The notes beneath the pieces are model-generated. The model was not told the DNA's origin and made no database searches. It worked only from the letters and a program-made list of their open reading frames with translations. This document shows, in pieces, positions 37,574-45,221 of a stretch of 64,000 bases of DNA. Source of the stretch: CAMCXE01 sp036520615. Its GTDB lineage: Bacteria > Pseudomonadota > Gammaproteobacteria > Pseudomonadales > Cellvibrionaceae. The position numbers were made by a program, and so were the translations under genes. Every line of letters begins with the position of its first letter. The stretch's first letter is position 1. The DNA is taken from the NCBI GenBank assembly GCA_036520615.1, contig DATDJI010000073.1, positions 37,001 to 101,000 of the forward strand, read 5' to 3'.

Positions 37574-37607
37574 GTGAGTGTTTCTTTACTGACTGCAACC
37601 GGCTATA

Positions 37608-37632
37608 TTGCCGCTCCTGCGGCAAGCTTTTG
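37608..37632 (+). terminator. Possible weak terminator or attenuator after the NRPS gene
   Basis: TTGCCGC and GCGGCAA form a perfect 7-base-pair stem with a TCCT loop, followed by GCTTTTG. It lies between the NRPS stop and the hydrolase pair. The T tract is short, so partial readthrough into the hydrolase genes is likely. Confidence 0.4.
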
Positions 37633-37654
37633 ATGCTTTTTTAAAGGAGGCGCA

Positions 37655-38431
37655 TTGCAAACGTTTTACTTTGGTTCCCAGGCCTCATCCCTGTACGGCG
37701 CATACCATGAACCCCAGGGGGTTTCGCGCCGGGAAGGGATCGTTTTATGTTATCCCTTCGGTCAGGAGTATATGCGCGCCCACCGCAGTTTCCGCCGCCT
37801 GGCAATTAACTTAGCTGCGCGAGGCTTTGCCGTATTGCGGTTTGATTATCGCGGTTGCGGAGATTCCGCTGGTGATGTGACTGGCGTTACCGCTCAACAC
37901 TGGATTGATGATATCCATAGTGCGATCCAGGAATTAAAAGACATAGCCGCAGTAACCACTGTTTCCCTTATGGGCCTGCGTCTTGGCGGTTTGCTTGCCG
38001 CTGCTGCTGCACAGAATCAACACATTAGCCGGCTAGTGTTATGGGATAGCGCCTTAAGCGGTGATGCTTATTGCAATGAAATCGGTAGTGAAATCCAAAC
38101 ACAAAATTCGCGCTCGCGTTTTGTGGCGGCCAATGGCGATATGTATTTCAATGGATTTAACCTGCCGCAGACTCTTCAAACCGGTTTAAATGCGCTGAAT
38201 TTACTGCAAATGCCGCATCTGGCGCAGATGCAATGGAGTCAAATCGTCTCTCACGAGCATCCAGATTTCACTCGCGTGCGCGAGGCGTTTGTGGCTAATC
38301 CTCGATACACCTACAAGCTTGCGCCGGCTCCCCACGATTGGAACTATGTCGATCATGTAGGTGGCATCTTATGGCCAGCGCCGATTGTGGCCGCGATTGA
38401 AGAGTATTTTGTGCAAGGGCAAGGGGCATGA
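37655..38431 (+). CDS. Alpha/beta-hydrolase-fold protein, exosortase-associated hydrolase 2-like
   Basis: A 258-residue alpha/beta-hydrolase-fold protein. The pattern CYPFGQEYMRAHRSFRRLA...GFAVLRFDYRGCGDSAGD resembles hydrolase 2 of exosortase-A loci. The nucleophile elbow reads GLRLG (107-111), with Arg109 where Ser is expected. That Arg variant also occurs, from memory, in hydrolase 2 proteins. A His near the C terminus (APHDWNYVDHVGG) is present. The TTG start at 37655 follows AAAGGAGG by only 4 bases; I see no better start. The stop overlaps the next gene by four bases. It may assist product release or editing on the NRPS, but as a classic serine hydrolase it looks inactive. Confidence 0.85.
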   Translation: MQTFYFGSQASSLYGAYHEPQGVSRREGIVLCYPFGQEYMRAHRSFRRLAINLAARGFAVLRFDYRGCGDSAGDVTGVTAQHWIDDIHSAIQELKDIAAVTTVSLMGLRLGGLLAAAAAQNQHISRLVLWDSALSGDAYCNEIGSEIQTQNSRSRFVAANGDMYFNGFNLPQTLQTGLNALNLLQMPHLAQMQWSQIVSHEHPDFTRVREAFVANPRYTYKLAPAPHDWNYVDHVGGILWPAPIVAAIEEYFVQGQGA

Positions 38432-39264
38432 AGGAAAAGACTTTAACCATAGGGCATTCGCCTGCGCTGCAAGGCATTATTTGCGAACCTCTACCGGCCG
38501 CAGCTGGTGCGAATACGGCAATGCTTTTACTTAACTCAGGTGTTATCCACCGCGTTGGCTCATGTCGTTTGTCGGTAACGCTTGCACGAGCAATATGCCA
38601 AGCCGCCAATATCATCACCGTACGGTTTGATTTTTCCGGCATCGGCGAAAGCGATGCCCGCCGCAGTGCGTTGACAGCGGATGAAGTCGCCATGGAAGAA
38701 GTGATTGAGGTAATGAATTACCTCGCTCAGCACAAAAAAATTGAACGGTTTATTCTCTACGGCCTGTGTTCCGGTGCCTATGCGTCTTATCGCACAGCTC
38801 TGAAAGATCCCCGCGTGATCGCTATCGCCCAGATTGATGGGTACTGTTATATGAGCTGGAAAACTTATTGGCATCATTTTATGCCGCGCTTGTTCTCCAG
38901 CGCACGCTGGATAAGCGTCTTAAAGCGTTTATTGGGCTTAAAAAAAACTGTCAGCGGCGCTGCTGTTTCAGGTATTGAAGCCAAGTTCTTTGAAGTGCCC
39001 AACTTCGGTAATTTCCCACCTCAGGCAGACGTTGCTCAAGGTCTTGGGCAGCTGGTGAAACGGCAGGTGCGTTTCTTCAATTTGTTTTGCCGCAGCGAAC
39101 ATTACAACTATGCAAACCAATATGTGGATTGTTTTAGTTCGGTTAAATTCGGCTCGTTATTAGAGTTGATGTACCTGCCCAATGCCTCGCATATTCTTGC
39201 CGAGCCAGAAGATCAGGCTTTAGTCGTCGATAGAATTACGCGTTGGGTAAAAAACATCGTATAG
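38428..39264 (+). CDS. Alpha/beta-hydrolase-fold protein, exosortase-associated hydrolase 1-like
   Basis: A 278-residue alpha/beta-hydrolase-fold protein. LLLNSGVIHRVGSCRLSVTLAR and VRFDFSGIGESDARR match the pattern of hydrolase 1 in exosortase-A loci. The elbow is GLCSG (112-116), so Cys114 sits where a serine hydrolase would have Ser. A candidate catalytic His is in PNASHILAEPEDQ near the C terminus. A cysteine nucleophile could form an acyl-thioester, as in type I thioesterases with Cys. The gene starts inside the stop of the previous one (ATGA), so both are made together. The pair is probably part of the NRPS-PKS locus, for release or proofreading. Confidence 0.85.
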   Translation: MKEKTLTIGHSPALQGIICEPLPAAAGANTAMLLLNSGVIHRVGSCRLSVTLARAICQAANIITVRFDFSGIGESDARRSALTADEVAMEEVIEVMNYLAQHKKIERFILYGLCSGAYASYRTALKDPRVIAIAQIDGYCYMSWKTYWHHFMPRLFSSARWISVLKRLLGLKKTVSGAAVSGIEAKFFEVPNFGNFPPQADVAQGLGQLVKRQVRFFNLFCRSEHYNYANQYVDCFSSVKFGSLLELMYLPNASHILAEPEDQALVVDRITRWVKNIV

Positions 39265-39305
39265 CTGCGTACAGCTTTAGGGTTCTGCTATCAGGCCTGG
39301 ACACG

Positions 39306-39881
39306 TTAATGTGTCCCGCATTCATCCATTGCAAAAGGTCTAGGTTCCCATAACCGATTGCGGCCAACGTTACTAACGGCCACTCGCTGCCCCAAATTTG
39401 AAGCCTTATCTGCAGCGCATAAATAAAAAGAACCATAAGGGTTGGCGTCAGCTTCGGTATAGCGGTATTGCAGCCAGTTTTTTTGCGATTGCGCTGAATT
39501 GCGCAGATGCATGATTAAACTGCTTGGAACGCGATATTGATAAAGAATCGCCTCGTCCTCTTCGCGCTCTTTTGAGTCATTCGTATCGGTAAATGCCATC
39601 AAATCGCGAAACTCTTTTTCCTGACATGTTTTGAAATCTGTCGTACCGCATAGGATGATGTTAGAAGCACCATCTAAAGAAGAGGCGCGACTGGCTTGGG
39701 TGAGGCGGAACACTAATTCTGCTTGGCTCTGCAAATTCTCCCGCAGCTGTAGCTGCTTAAAATTCGGCACGGCGATGCTGAGTAAAATGATTGCTATGGC
39801 AAGCGCAATCAATAAATCAAACAGCGTAAAACCGGTAGATTTTAAAGATATAGGCGGGCGCGCATAAATTAACTCTCGCAT
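39306..39881 (-). CDS. Type IV pilin-like pseudopilin, GspH/FimT family
   Basis: The 191-residue protein has a type III prepilin leader: 17 residues ending in Gly, then FTLFDLLIALAIAIILLSIAVPNF. GspH/FimT proteins are minor pseudopilins of type IV pili or type II secretion. Position +5 of the mature part is Asp rather than the nearly universal Glu. The rest has GspH-like features: LRENLQSQAELVFRLTQASRASSLDGASNIILCGT, with paired cysteines. No other pilus or secretion gene is nearby, so it is an orphan. It converges with the hydrolase genes. Confidence 0.85.
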   Translation of the reverse strand: MRELIYARPPISLKSTGFTLFDLLIALAIAIILLSIAVPNFKQLQLRENLQSQAELVFRLTQASRASSLDGASNIILCGTTDFKTCQEKEFRDLMAFTDTNDSKEREEDEAILYQYRVPSSLIMHLRNSAQSQKNWLQYRYTEADANPYGSFYLCAADKASNLGQRVAVSNVGRNRLWEPRPFAMDECGTH

Positions 39882-40314
39882 AAAAATCCTTTTTTAAAAG
39901 CTGTGGTGTCATGGCGTAATTTTCAACAATTAGCCGCCTTGAACCAGTCGCTTCGGCTGCGTAAATCAGTGCGATTAAACGCAAATTATTGTGCGATATT
40001 TACCTTAATCTCGGAATAAGCCGTTTTGCGCAACACTCTTGTCTGGCGCTAAAGGTTTCTGAACACCATTTGCTAGCAAGGATCTTTAAGAATATAAATC
40101 CCCTAACAAAGCATTATTTGAGCGTTTCGACAGTTCTACACGTATATTTAAAGGCGATTTTCTCTGTTGATATCGTCGAATTAAATATCCTCGCGCTCAA
40201 TAGGCCACAAAATCTGCGCCTTATCCTTTAGAGGGGCTGCAGGGGCTGCTAGAATGCATCGGAATCTGGCCTGTCTTCGCTGGCAGGCGCAACGCGGTAA
40301 TAGTGAGAAACCCT
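39882..40314. other. Intergenic region between pseudopilin and DUF4266 gene
   Basis: About 430 bases between divergent starts. I see no credible gene. A short direct repeat, AGGGGCTGC twice in a row, lies at about 40231-40248. The promoters for both directions should be here. Confidence 0.35.
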
Positions 40315-40536
40315 ATGAAGCCAAAATTCTTAAGCGTGCTTGCAGTGTTAATAGCAATAACAGTTTTGCAGGGCTGTACGCATGTCGCCCCATATCAGCG
40401 CGGTGCACTGTCTAAAACCGAGATGAGCTGGACGCCTGATCACCAGGATGCCACGTTACAAAAACACATTTACTTCGCAAAAGAAGCTTCCTCCGGTGGT
40501 GCTGAAGCCGCTGGCGGCGGTTGCGGTTGTAATTAA
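40315..40536 (+). CDS. Small DUF4266-type lipoprotein
   Basis: A 73-residue lipoprotein. The signal ends in lipobox LQGC; the mature part has VAPYQRGALSKTEMSW, AKEASSGGAEAAGGG and the C-terminal GGGCGCN. That Cys-Gly-Cys-Asn tail with a preceding glycine run is the hallmark of DUF4266. The reading frame also allows a GTG at 40303; I prefer the ATG at 40315, which gives a normal signal peptide. It lies just before a DUF3570 gene and apbE, an arrangement I know as conserved. The CxC tail could bind metal or form a disulfide; function is not established. Confidence 0.85.
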   Translation: MKPKFLSVLAVLIAITVLQGCTHVAPYQRGALSKTEMSWTPDHQDATLQKHIYFAKEASSGGAEAAGGGCGCN

Positions 40537-40550
40537 AGGTGCGCAATTCA

Positions 40551-41816
40551 ATGACTAAAACCACACGTAGAAAACCGTCTTCCACGCTATTAGCGCTCTC
40601 TACCGCTGCTATGGCCTTGCCAGCATTAACACCGCAGGCCCATGCGGTCGCACCCACTGAGCGAACTCTCAGCTACCGCTACACGCAATACAACGAAATG
40701 GGTATTGATGCGGAAAAAGTCAGTTCTATAAACGTCGATCAGGGCGGCGGCTCAAGCCAGCGTTACGATATTGATATTAACCAATACGCGTTTAGTACCC
40801 CCATCGGCGACCACTTTTCGCTGTCCATTGATGTTCAAGACGAAGTACTAACTGGCGCAACGCCTTGGACAGTTGCCAAAGAAGATGTAAAAGGGACACC
40901 TTCGGACGTCAGCGATGATGAGATCAAACTGGTGATGAGCGGCGCCACAATTAAAGAACACCGCACCGAGGCCAACCTTGGCACCACCTATTATTACAGT
41001 TCAGGCACTATCAGCGGTAACCTGGGGGTTTCCAAGGAAGATGATTACGAATCTGCAAGTGGTGGATTAAGCTGGGGTGGAGAATTTGATGATAAGCAAA
41101 CTGGCCTTGCCGTAGGAATTAGTTATTCCGACGACACGCTTAACCCGGAGGAAGGAAGCTACAGAGGTACGGAGCTTGAAAGCAAAATTGGTGGTTGGTT
41201 AAACGGCTCAGATCCTGTAATCGGCACAGCGAAAAAACAAAGTACGTCCGGATTTGTCAGCGCCTCACGTATTCTTTCACCCAATTGGATTATGCAAGGC
41301 GGTGTCAGTTATACGCAAAAGTCGGGGCATTTGAGCGACCCATACAAGGCTAATGACAAGCGCCCAGACGAGCGTAATTCTTATACATTTAACGCCGGCT
41401 CCCGCTATTGGATTAAACCCATAAAAGCCGCTGTACATGCCGACTATCGTTATTACGTCGATGACTGGGGTATCGATTCACATACTATTAGTCTGGCGCT
41501 GTATCAAAACTGGCAAAAGCTGCAAATTATTCCCTCGTTACGTTACTACAGCCAGACATCTGCTTCGTTTTATTCGATTTCTGCATGGGATACCAATCTC
41601 TATAACTATTACGCCGATGATCACCGCCTGTCTAATTTCGGCGCAATTACGACTGGATTAAAATTGGTATTCAAGCAAAAACCAGTAGATTGGATTATCT
41701 CCGGAGAATATTACGTATCCGGTGCGGATATGTCGTTAGATAAAGCCGACGAACCTGAGCACCCCGGCCTTTTAAAATACGCCAAATTTACGTTTGGTGT
41801 TGAACATCGTTTTTAA
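40551..41816 (+). CDS. DUF3570 outer-membrane-type protein, candidate FMN-carrying protein
   Basis: A 421-residue exported protein: signal peptide (about 1-33, ending PQAHA), then a beta-strand-rich sequence with repeated aromatic/polar alternation, as expected for an outer-membrane barrel. The final FTFGVEHRF is a typical barrel C-terminal strand ending in Phe. Residues 97-104 read DEVLTGAT. The TGAT core resembles the ApbE flavinylation site (D-x-x-S/T-G-A-T), and Thr104 would be the attachment residue. The ATG at 40551 follows AAAGG; a GTG at 40539 is the alternative. The gene lies between the DUF4266 lipoprotein and apbE, 21 bases before the latter. Confidence 0.85.
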   Translation: MTKTTRRKPSSTLLALSTAAMALPALTPQAHAVAPTERTLSYRYTQYNEMGIDAEKVSSINVDQGGGSSQRYDIDINQYAFSTPIGDHFSLSIDVQDEVLTGATPWTVAKEDVKGTPSDVSDDEIKLVMSGATIKEHRTEANLGTTYYYSSGTISGNLGVSKEDDYESASGGLSWGGEFDDKQTGLAVGISYSDDTLNPEEGSYRGTELESKIGGWLNGSDPVIGTAKKQSTSGFVSASRILSPNWIMQGGVSYTQKSGHLSDPYKANDKRPDERNSYTFNAGSRYWIKPIKAAVHADYRYYVDDWGIDSHTISLALYQNWQKLQIIPSLRYYSQTSASFYSISAWDTNLYNYYADDHRLSNFGAITTGLKLVFKQKPVDWIISGEYYVSGADMSLDKADEPEHPGLLKYAKFTFGVEHRF

Positions 41817-41837
41817 CGCTTAAATTAGGCGTTTATT

Positions 41838-42719
41838 GTGGAGAGCCTATATTCCGTCGCCTTTCAGGCTATGGGCTCCCCCTGTCAAATCCGCCTTTAT
41901 GCGCCCTCCCGCAATAGTGCTCAATCTGTCAGCCAGCTATTAATTAATGAAGCTCGCCGCTTCGAATCCAAATTCAGTCGTTATTTATCCGACAGTCTTG
42001 TCAGCCGAATTAATCAATCTCAAGGTGCTGAGCACCTATTAGATAATGAGACTGCGGCGATTATTAATTATGCCGCCCAGTTGTTTGAGCAAAGTAATGG
42101 ATTGTTCGATATCACCAGCGGGCTGCTGCGGCGAGCCTGGGACTTTTCATCCGCACAGGTCCCATCGGCGCAAACTATTGAAAAATTATTGCCTTTTATC
42201 GGCTGGCAGCGGGTGAGTTGGCAAAATCCTAAAATATGCCTGCCGGATAAAATGCAAATTGATTTAGGTGGTGTAGTAAAAGAATATGCAGCTGATGCTT
42301 TAGCGCGTTTTGCTCAGGAACGAGGTATAAGCAGCGGATTAATTGAGTTGGGTGGTGATATCCGTGTATTTGGCGAACACTCCTGGCCCATCGGTATTAG
42401 TGATCCAAGGCAGCCGAGTAAAGCGCTGTACCAACTGCGCCTACAAGCAGGGGGTTTTGCCACTAGCGGTAATTATCAACGTTATTTTATTCATAACGGA
42501 CAGCGCTACAGCCATATTCTCAACCCAAAAACAGGTTGGCCGATGATCACGCCTGCAGGAGTTTCAGTGGTTGCCGAAAATTGTTTAATTGCTGGCAGTG
42601 TATCAACTCTCGCGCTTTTGATGGGAGAAACGCATTGTCTGCAGTGGCTATATGAGGTGGGCCTACCTTTTTTGTGTGTTTTTAATGATGGCCGAATAGT
42701 CAACGAATTTTGTGAATAA
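41838..42719 (+). CDS. apbE: FAD:protein FMN transferase ApbE
   Basis: ApbE attaches FMN from FAD to a Thr or Ser of partner proteins through a phosphoester bond. The 293 residues show the family motifs: AMGSPCQIRLYAP at the start, DITSGLLRRAWDF, KMQIDLGGVVKEYAAD, GLIELGGDIRVFG, GGFATSGNYQRYF and YSHILNPKTGWPM. There is no clear signal peptide or lipobox at the GTG start, so it may be cytoplasmic, unless the true start differs. It is the third gene of the DUF4266-DUF3570-apbE operon, and the DUF3570 protein is its likely substrate. Confidence 0.93.
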   Translation: MESLYSVAFQAMGSPCQIRLYAPSRNSAQSVSQLLINEARRFESKFSRYLSDSLVSRINQSQGAEHLLDNETAAIINYAAQLFEQSNGLFDITSGLLRRAWDFSSAQVPSAQTIEKLLPFIGWQRVSWQNPKICLPDKMQIDLGGVVKEYAADALARFAQERGISSGLIELGGDIRVFGEHSWPIGISDPRQPSKALYQLRLQAGGFATSGNYQRYFIHNGQRYSHILNPKTGWPMITPAGVSVVAENCLIAGSVSTLALLMGETHCLQWLYEVGLPFLCVFNDGRIVNEFCE

Positions 42720-42928
42720 ATAAAAGCGTTGAATCTTCTATAAGCCCGAGTTCGGACATTTGCAAAAGGTACAAATATTTTAATGCAATATCCTCGCAGG
42801 GCCTCCTGCCCACGACGATTCCGTAAACGCTTCAGACTTGATCAGATTTTCTTAAGTGTCGTAAAGCGCTATTCTTTTGCAGCTACGGCATACGCCCTTG
42901 CGAGCGTTTGCCTGCACAAAAAGTAGCG

Positions 42929-43417
42929 CTAGCGTGCCAATAAAGCCTCAATATCTGCAGTTAAATCTTCAGGTTTTGTTGCAGACGCATAGCGTGTTAT
43001 GACCTTGCCTGTACTATCGAGCAGAAATTTTGTGAAATTCCATTTAATTGCTTCTGTGCCTAGAATGCCAGGTGCATCTTTTTTTAGCTGCGCAAAAAGC
43101 GGGTGGGTATTTTTGCCATTTACGTCAATCTTTGCAAACAACGGGAATGTTACGCCGAAATTTATTTCACAAAACTGGCCTATTTCCTCTTCGTTGCCTG
43201 GCTCTTGGCTACCAAATTGATCACAGGGAAATCCTAGTACGTACAGTCCCCGCTCGCGATAGGTTTTCCATAAATTTTCAAGGCCAGCATATTGCGGGGT
43301 AAAGCCACATTTGCTGGCAGTATTTACAATGAGATAAGCCCGCGCTGCAAAATCAGCTAAGCTTGCCGGCTTAAAATTAATGGTTTCTAACGGGATATTT
43401 AAAATTGACTGCGTCAT
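42929..43417 (-). CDS. Glutathione peroxidase family protein (Cys type)
   Basis: Thiol peroxidase of the Gpx/BtuE/BsaA family, reducing hydrogen and organic peroxides. The 162 residues contain VNTASKCGFTPQY with peroxidatic Cys37 in place of selenocysteine. The catalytic partners Gln (FPCDQFGSQEPG) and Trp-Asn (IKWNFTKFL) are intact. The Cys in FPCDQF may be the resolving cysteine, so the electron donor may be thioredoxin. It converges with apbE and stands alone. Confidence 0.93.
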   Translation of the reverse strand: MTQSILNIPLETINFKPASLADFAARAYLIVNTASKCGFTPQYAGLENLWKTYRERGLYVLGFPCDQFGSQEPGNEEEIGQFCEINFGVTFPLFAKIDVNGKNTHPLFAQLKKDAPGILGTEAIKWNFTKFLLDSTGKVITRYASATKPEDLTADIEALLAR

Positions 43418-44207
43418 AAGAAGCTCGTTGTTGGGGCGCTAAAAAAATATGCATCGACTGATAGTGGTCTGGGGAACTTATGTAAAATCTACGTTGCTCA
43501 CTGTGTTGCTCCTTTTTGGAAATTCGCTCCGCTAAAGCTTCGCCGCTTATATTTTTCAGAGGCTCTCTAAACATATAAAGAGACTGAATTTTAGTGATCG
43601 AATGCCATTGTAAAAAATAACAAACTGATCAGCGCGGTACGGCTATTGCAAGATACGTTATAAACAGGCTTAAATTTTAGTTTGTTAGTAATTTTTTTGA
43701 GTTTTTGCTGATATTTGTGCAGCTGTTATTGCAAGCCAGAAGAATTACGCAAAAAAAATTTTGAAAAACTGCAAGACTTGTCGAAACTCGGGCTGAATTC
43801 ATTCAAAGATTAGGTTTTATTGTGTTTAAAATTGACTTTTAGGCCTTAACATCACTCGGGCTAGTATTTTGTGAATAACATTTGCTCTACTAATACTTCG
43901 GCGCTTCTTTTATATGTTAGCAAAGTTCTATCGCGGTGCCTTCTAAGAAGTCTTTTCACTAATTGATAAATGATTATTCGGAATATTCTATTTTATTCAG
44001 GGGGTCAGAATGCACGATCTCGTGCTTAACTTTTTCGCTGTGCCCCACAAATGAGCAATTAAAGGTCCTTATGGTAAAAAAATATTGTATTTCCATAAAA
44101 AATACCTCCAAAGGAGGGATAAGTGATAGCCTTTCATATGTATGCTTATAACTATCTGTGTTGCCTTGTGCCACGTTATTCAGTCACACATTTAAGAGGA
44201 AATAGCG
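43418..44207. other. Long A/T-rich intergenic region
   Basis: About 790 bases between the peroxidase start and the transglutaminase start. I see no convincing gene; a 62-codon frame at 43963-44151 lacks coding character. It holds a perfect CCTCC-AAA-GGAGG palindrome at 44105-44117, followed by a GTG that opens a 35-codon frame overlapping the next gene. Confidence 0.4.
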
Positions 44208-45017
44208 ATGCAAATTCGTTTAGGGTATGAACTTATTTATAGCTGCCCACAACCTACGCCAATGATACTGATGTTAAATATCCATTATTCGCGCGCGGCT
44301 GATATTGTCATTCCAGATACGATAACCACCTTACCTGCAGTGCCAATAGTCACCTACAGAGATGATTTTGGCAATTGGTGCAGCCGAATTGTAGCTCCAG
44401 CGGGGAATATCACGATTTCTACAAATGCATTAATCAACGACAGCGGCTTGCACGATCCTGTTTTTATCGAGGCCCAACAGCATAGCGTTGAACAATTACC
44501 CTCAGAAACTTTAGTGTATTTGTTAGGCAGCCGCTATTGCGAAACTGATCGCTTATCCGAAACAGCGTGGGCATTATTTGGTAATACCCCCATGGGTTGG
44601 CGGCGGGTGCAAGCTATTTGTGATTTTGTCCATAATCATATTACGTTTGGTTACGAATTCGCGCGCAGTACCAAAACGGCTTGGGAAGTATTTCATGAGG
44701 GCCGAGGAGTGTGCCGCGATTTTACTCACTTGGCGATCACACTCTGCCGCTGTATGAATATTCCAGCCCGTTATTGTACCGGTTATTTAGGCGATATAGG
44801 CGTTCCCTATTCAGATGCGCCAATGGACTTTTCCGCCTGGTTTGAAGCTTATTTAGATGGGACCTGGTATACGTTTGACCCGCGCAATAATATTCCGCGT
44901 ATCGGACACATACTAATTGCACGTGGGCGAGACGCCACGGACGTGCCTATTAGCAATGTATTTGGCCCCAACGTTTTGACAAGTTTTAAAGTCTGGACTG
45001 ACGAAGTTAAGCTTTAA
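44208..45017 (+). CDS. Transglutaminase-like protein
   Basis: A 269-residue cytoplasmic-type protein with an N-terminal beta-sheet part (about 1-100) and a transglutaminase-like core. The core has Cys169 in GRGVCRDFTHLA and Asp224 in YTFDPRNNIPRIG. The position where most transglutaminases have the catalytic His (HAW) reads DFSAWFEAYL, with Ser209; I believe this variant is common in this bacterial subfamily. It may act as a peptidase or amidase, or be non-catalytic. The start follows an AGAGGAA ribosome site. It stands alone. Confidence 0.88.
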   Translation: MQIRLGYELIYSCPQPTPMILMLNIHYSRAADIVIPDTITTLPAVPIVTYRDDFGNWCSRIVAPAGNITISTNALINDSGLHDPVFIEAQQHSVEQLPSETLVYLLGSRYCETDRLSETAWALFGNTPMGWRRVQAICDFVHNHITFGYEFARSTKTAWEVFHEGRGVCRDFTHLAITLCRCMNIPARYCTGYLGDIGVPYSDAPMDFSAWFEAYLDGTWYTFDPRNNIPRIGHILIARGRDATDVPISNVFGPNVLTSFKVWTDEVKL

Positions 45018-45063
45018 TTTAATTATTTTTATGTAGAATTCTAACGACGTTTGGAAGCGTAAA

Positions 45064-45092
45064 TGCGTCGCGGCTAGAATAACCGCGACGCA
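45064..45092. terminator. Perfect hairpin after the transglutaminase-like gene
   Basis: TGCGTCGCGG and CCGCGACGCA form a perfect 10-base-pair stem with a 9-base loop, 47 bases past the stop. It is followed by GTTTC only, so a strong T tract is missing. It is the likely 3' end of the transcript. Confidence 0.55.
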
Positions 45093-45174
45093 GTTTCACG
45101 GCTTTAGCTGCTTTTTCAAAATGTCCGAATTCAAGCGTAATCAGATTTTACGATATTGATTTAATCCATATTTT

Positions 45175-45219
45175 CGAGTGTTGCGAGTGTTGCGAGTGTT
45201 GCGAGTGTTGCGAGTGTTT
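45175..45219 (+). repeat. Tandem 9-bp repeat, five units of CGAGTGTTG
   Basis: Four exact units CGAGTGTTG and a fifth CGAGTGTTT lie head to tail directly upstream of the GTG start at 45222. In the frame of the downstream gene they would read Ala-Ser-Val repeats, but there is no start codon upstream before a stop at about 45162. The number of copies is likely variable by slippage. Confidence 0.9.
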
Positions 45220-45221
45220 CA

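Noticed and set aside
43963..44151. 62-codon ORF before the transglutaminase-like gene
   Set aside because: Cys/Ser/Ile-rich, no ribosome site, in an A/T-rich region; does not look coding.
45175..45219. Short tandem repeats as a CRISPR array
   Set aside because: Units are 9 bases and directly adjacent, without spacers; there are no cas genes.
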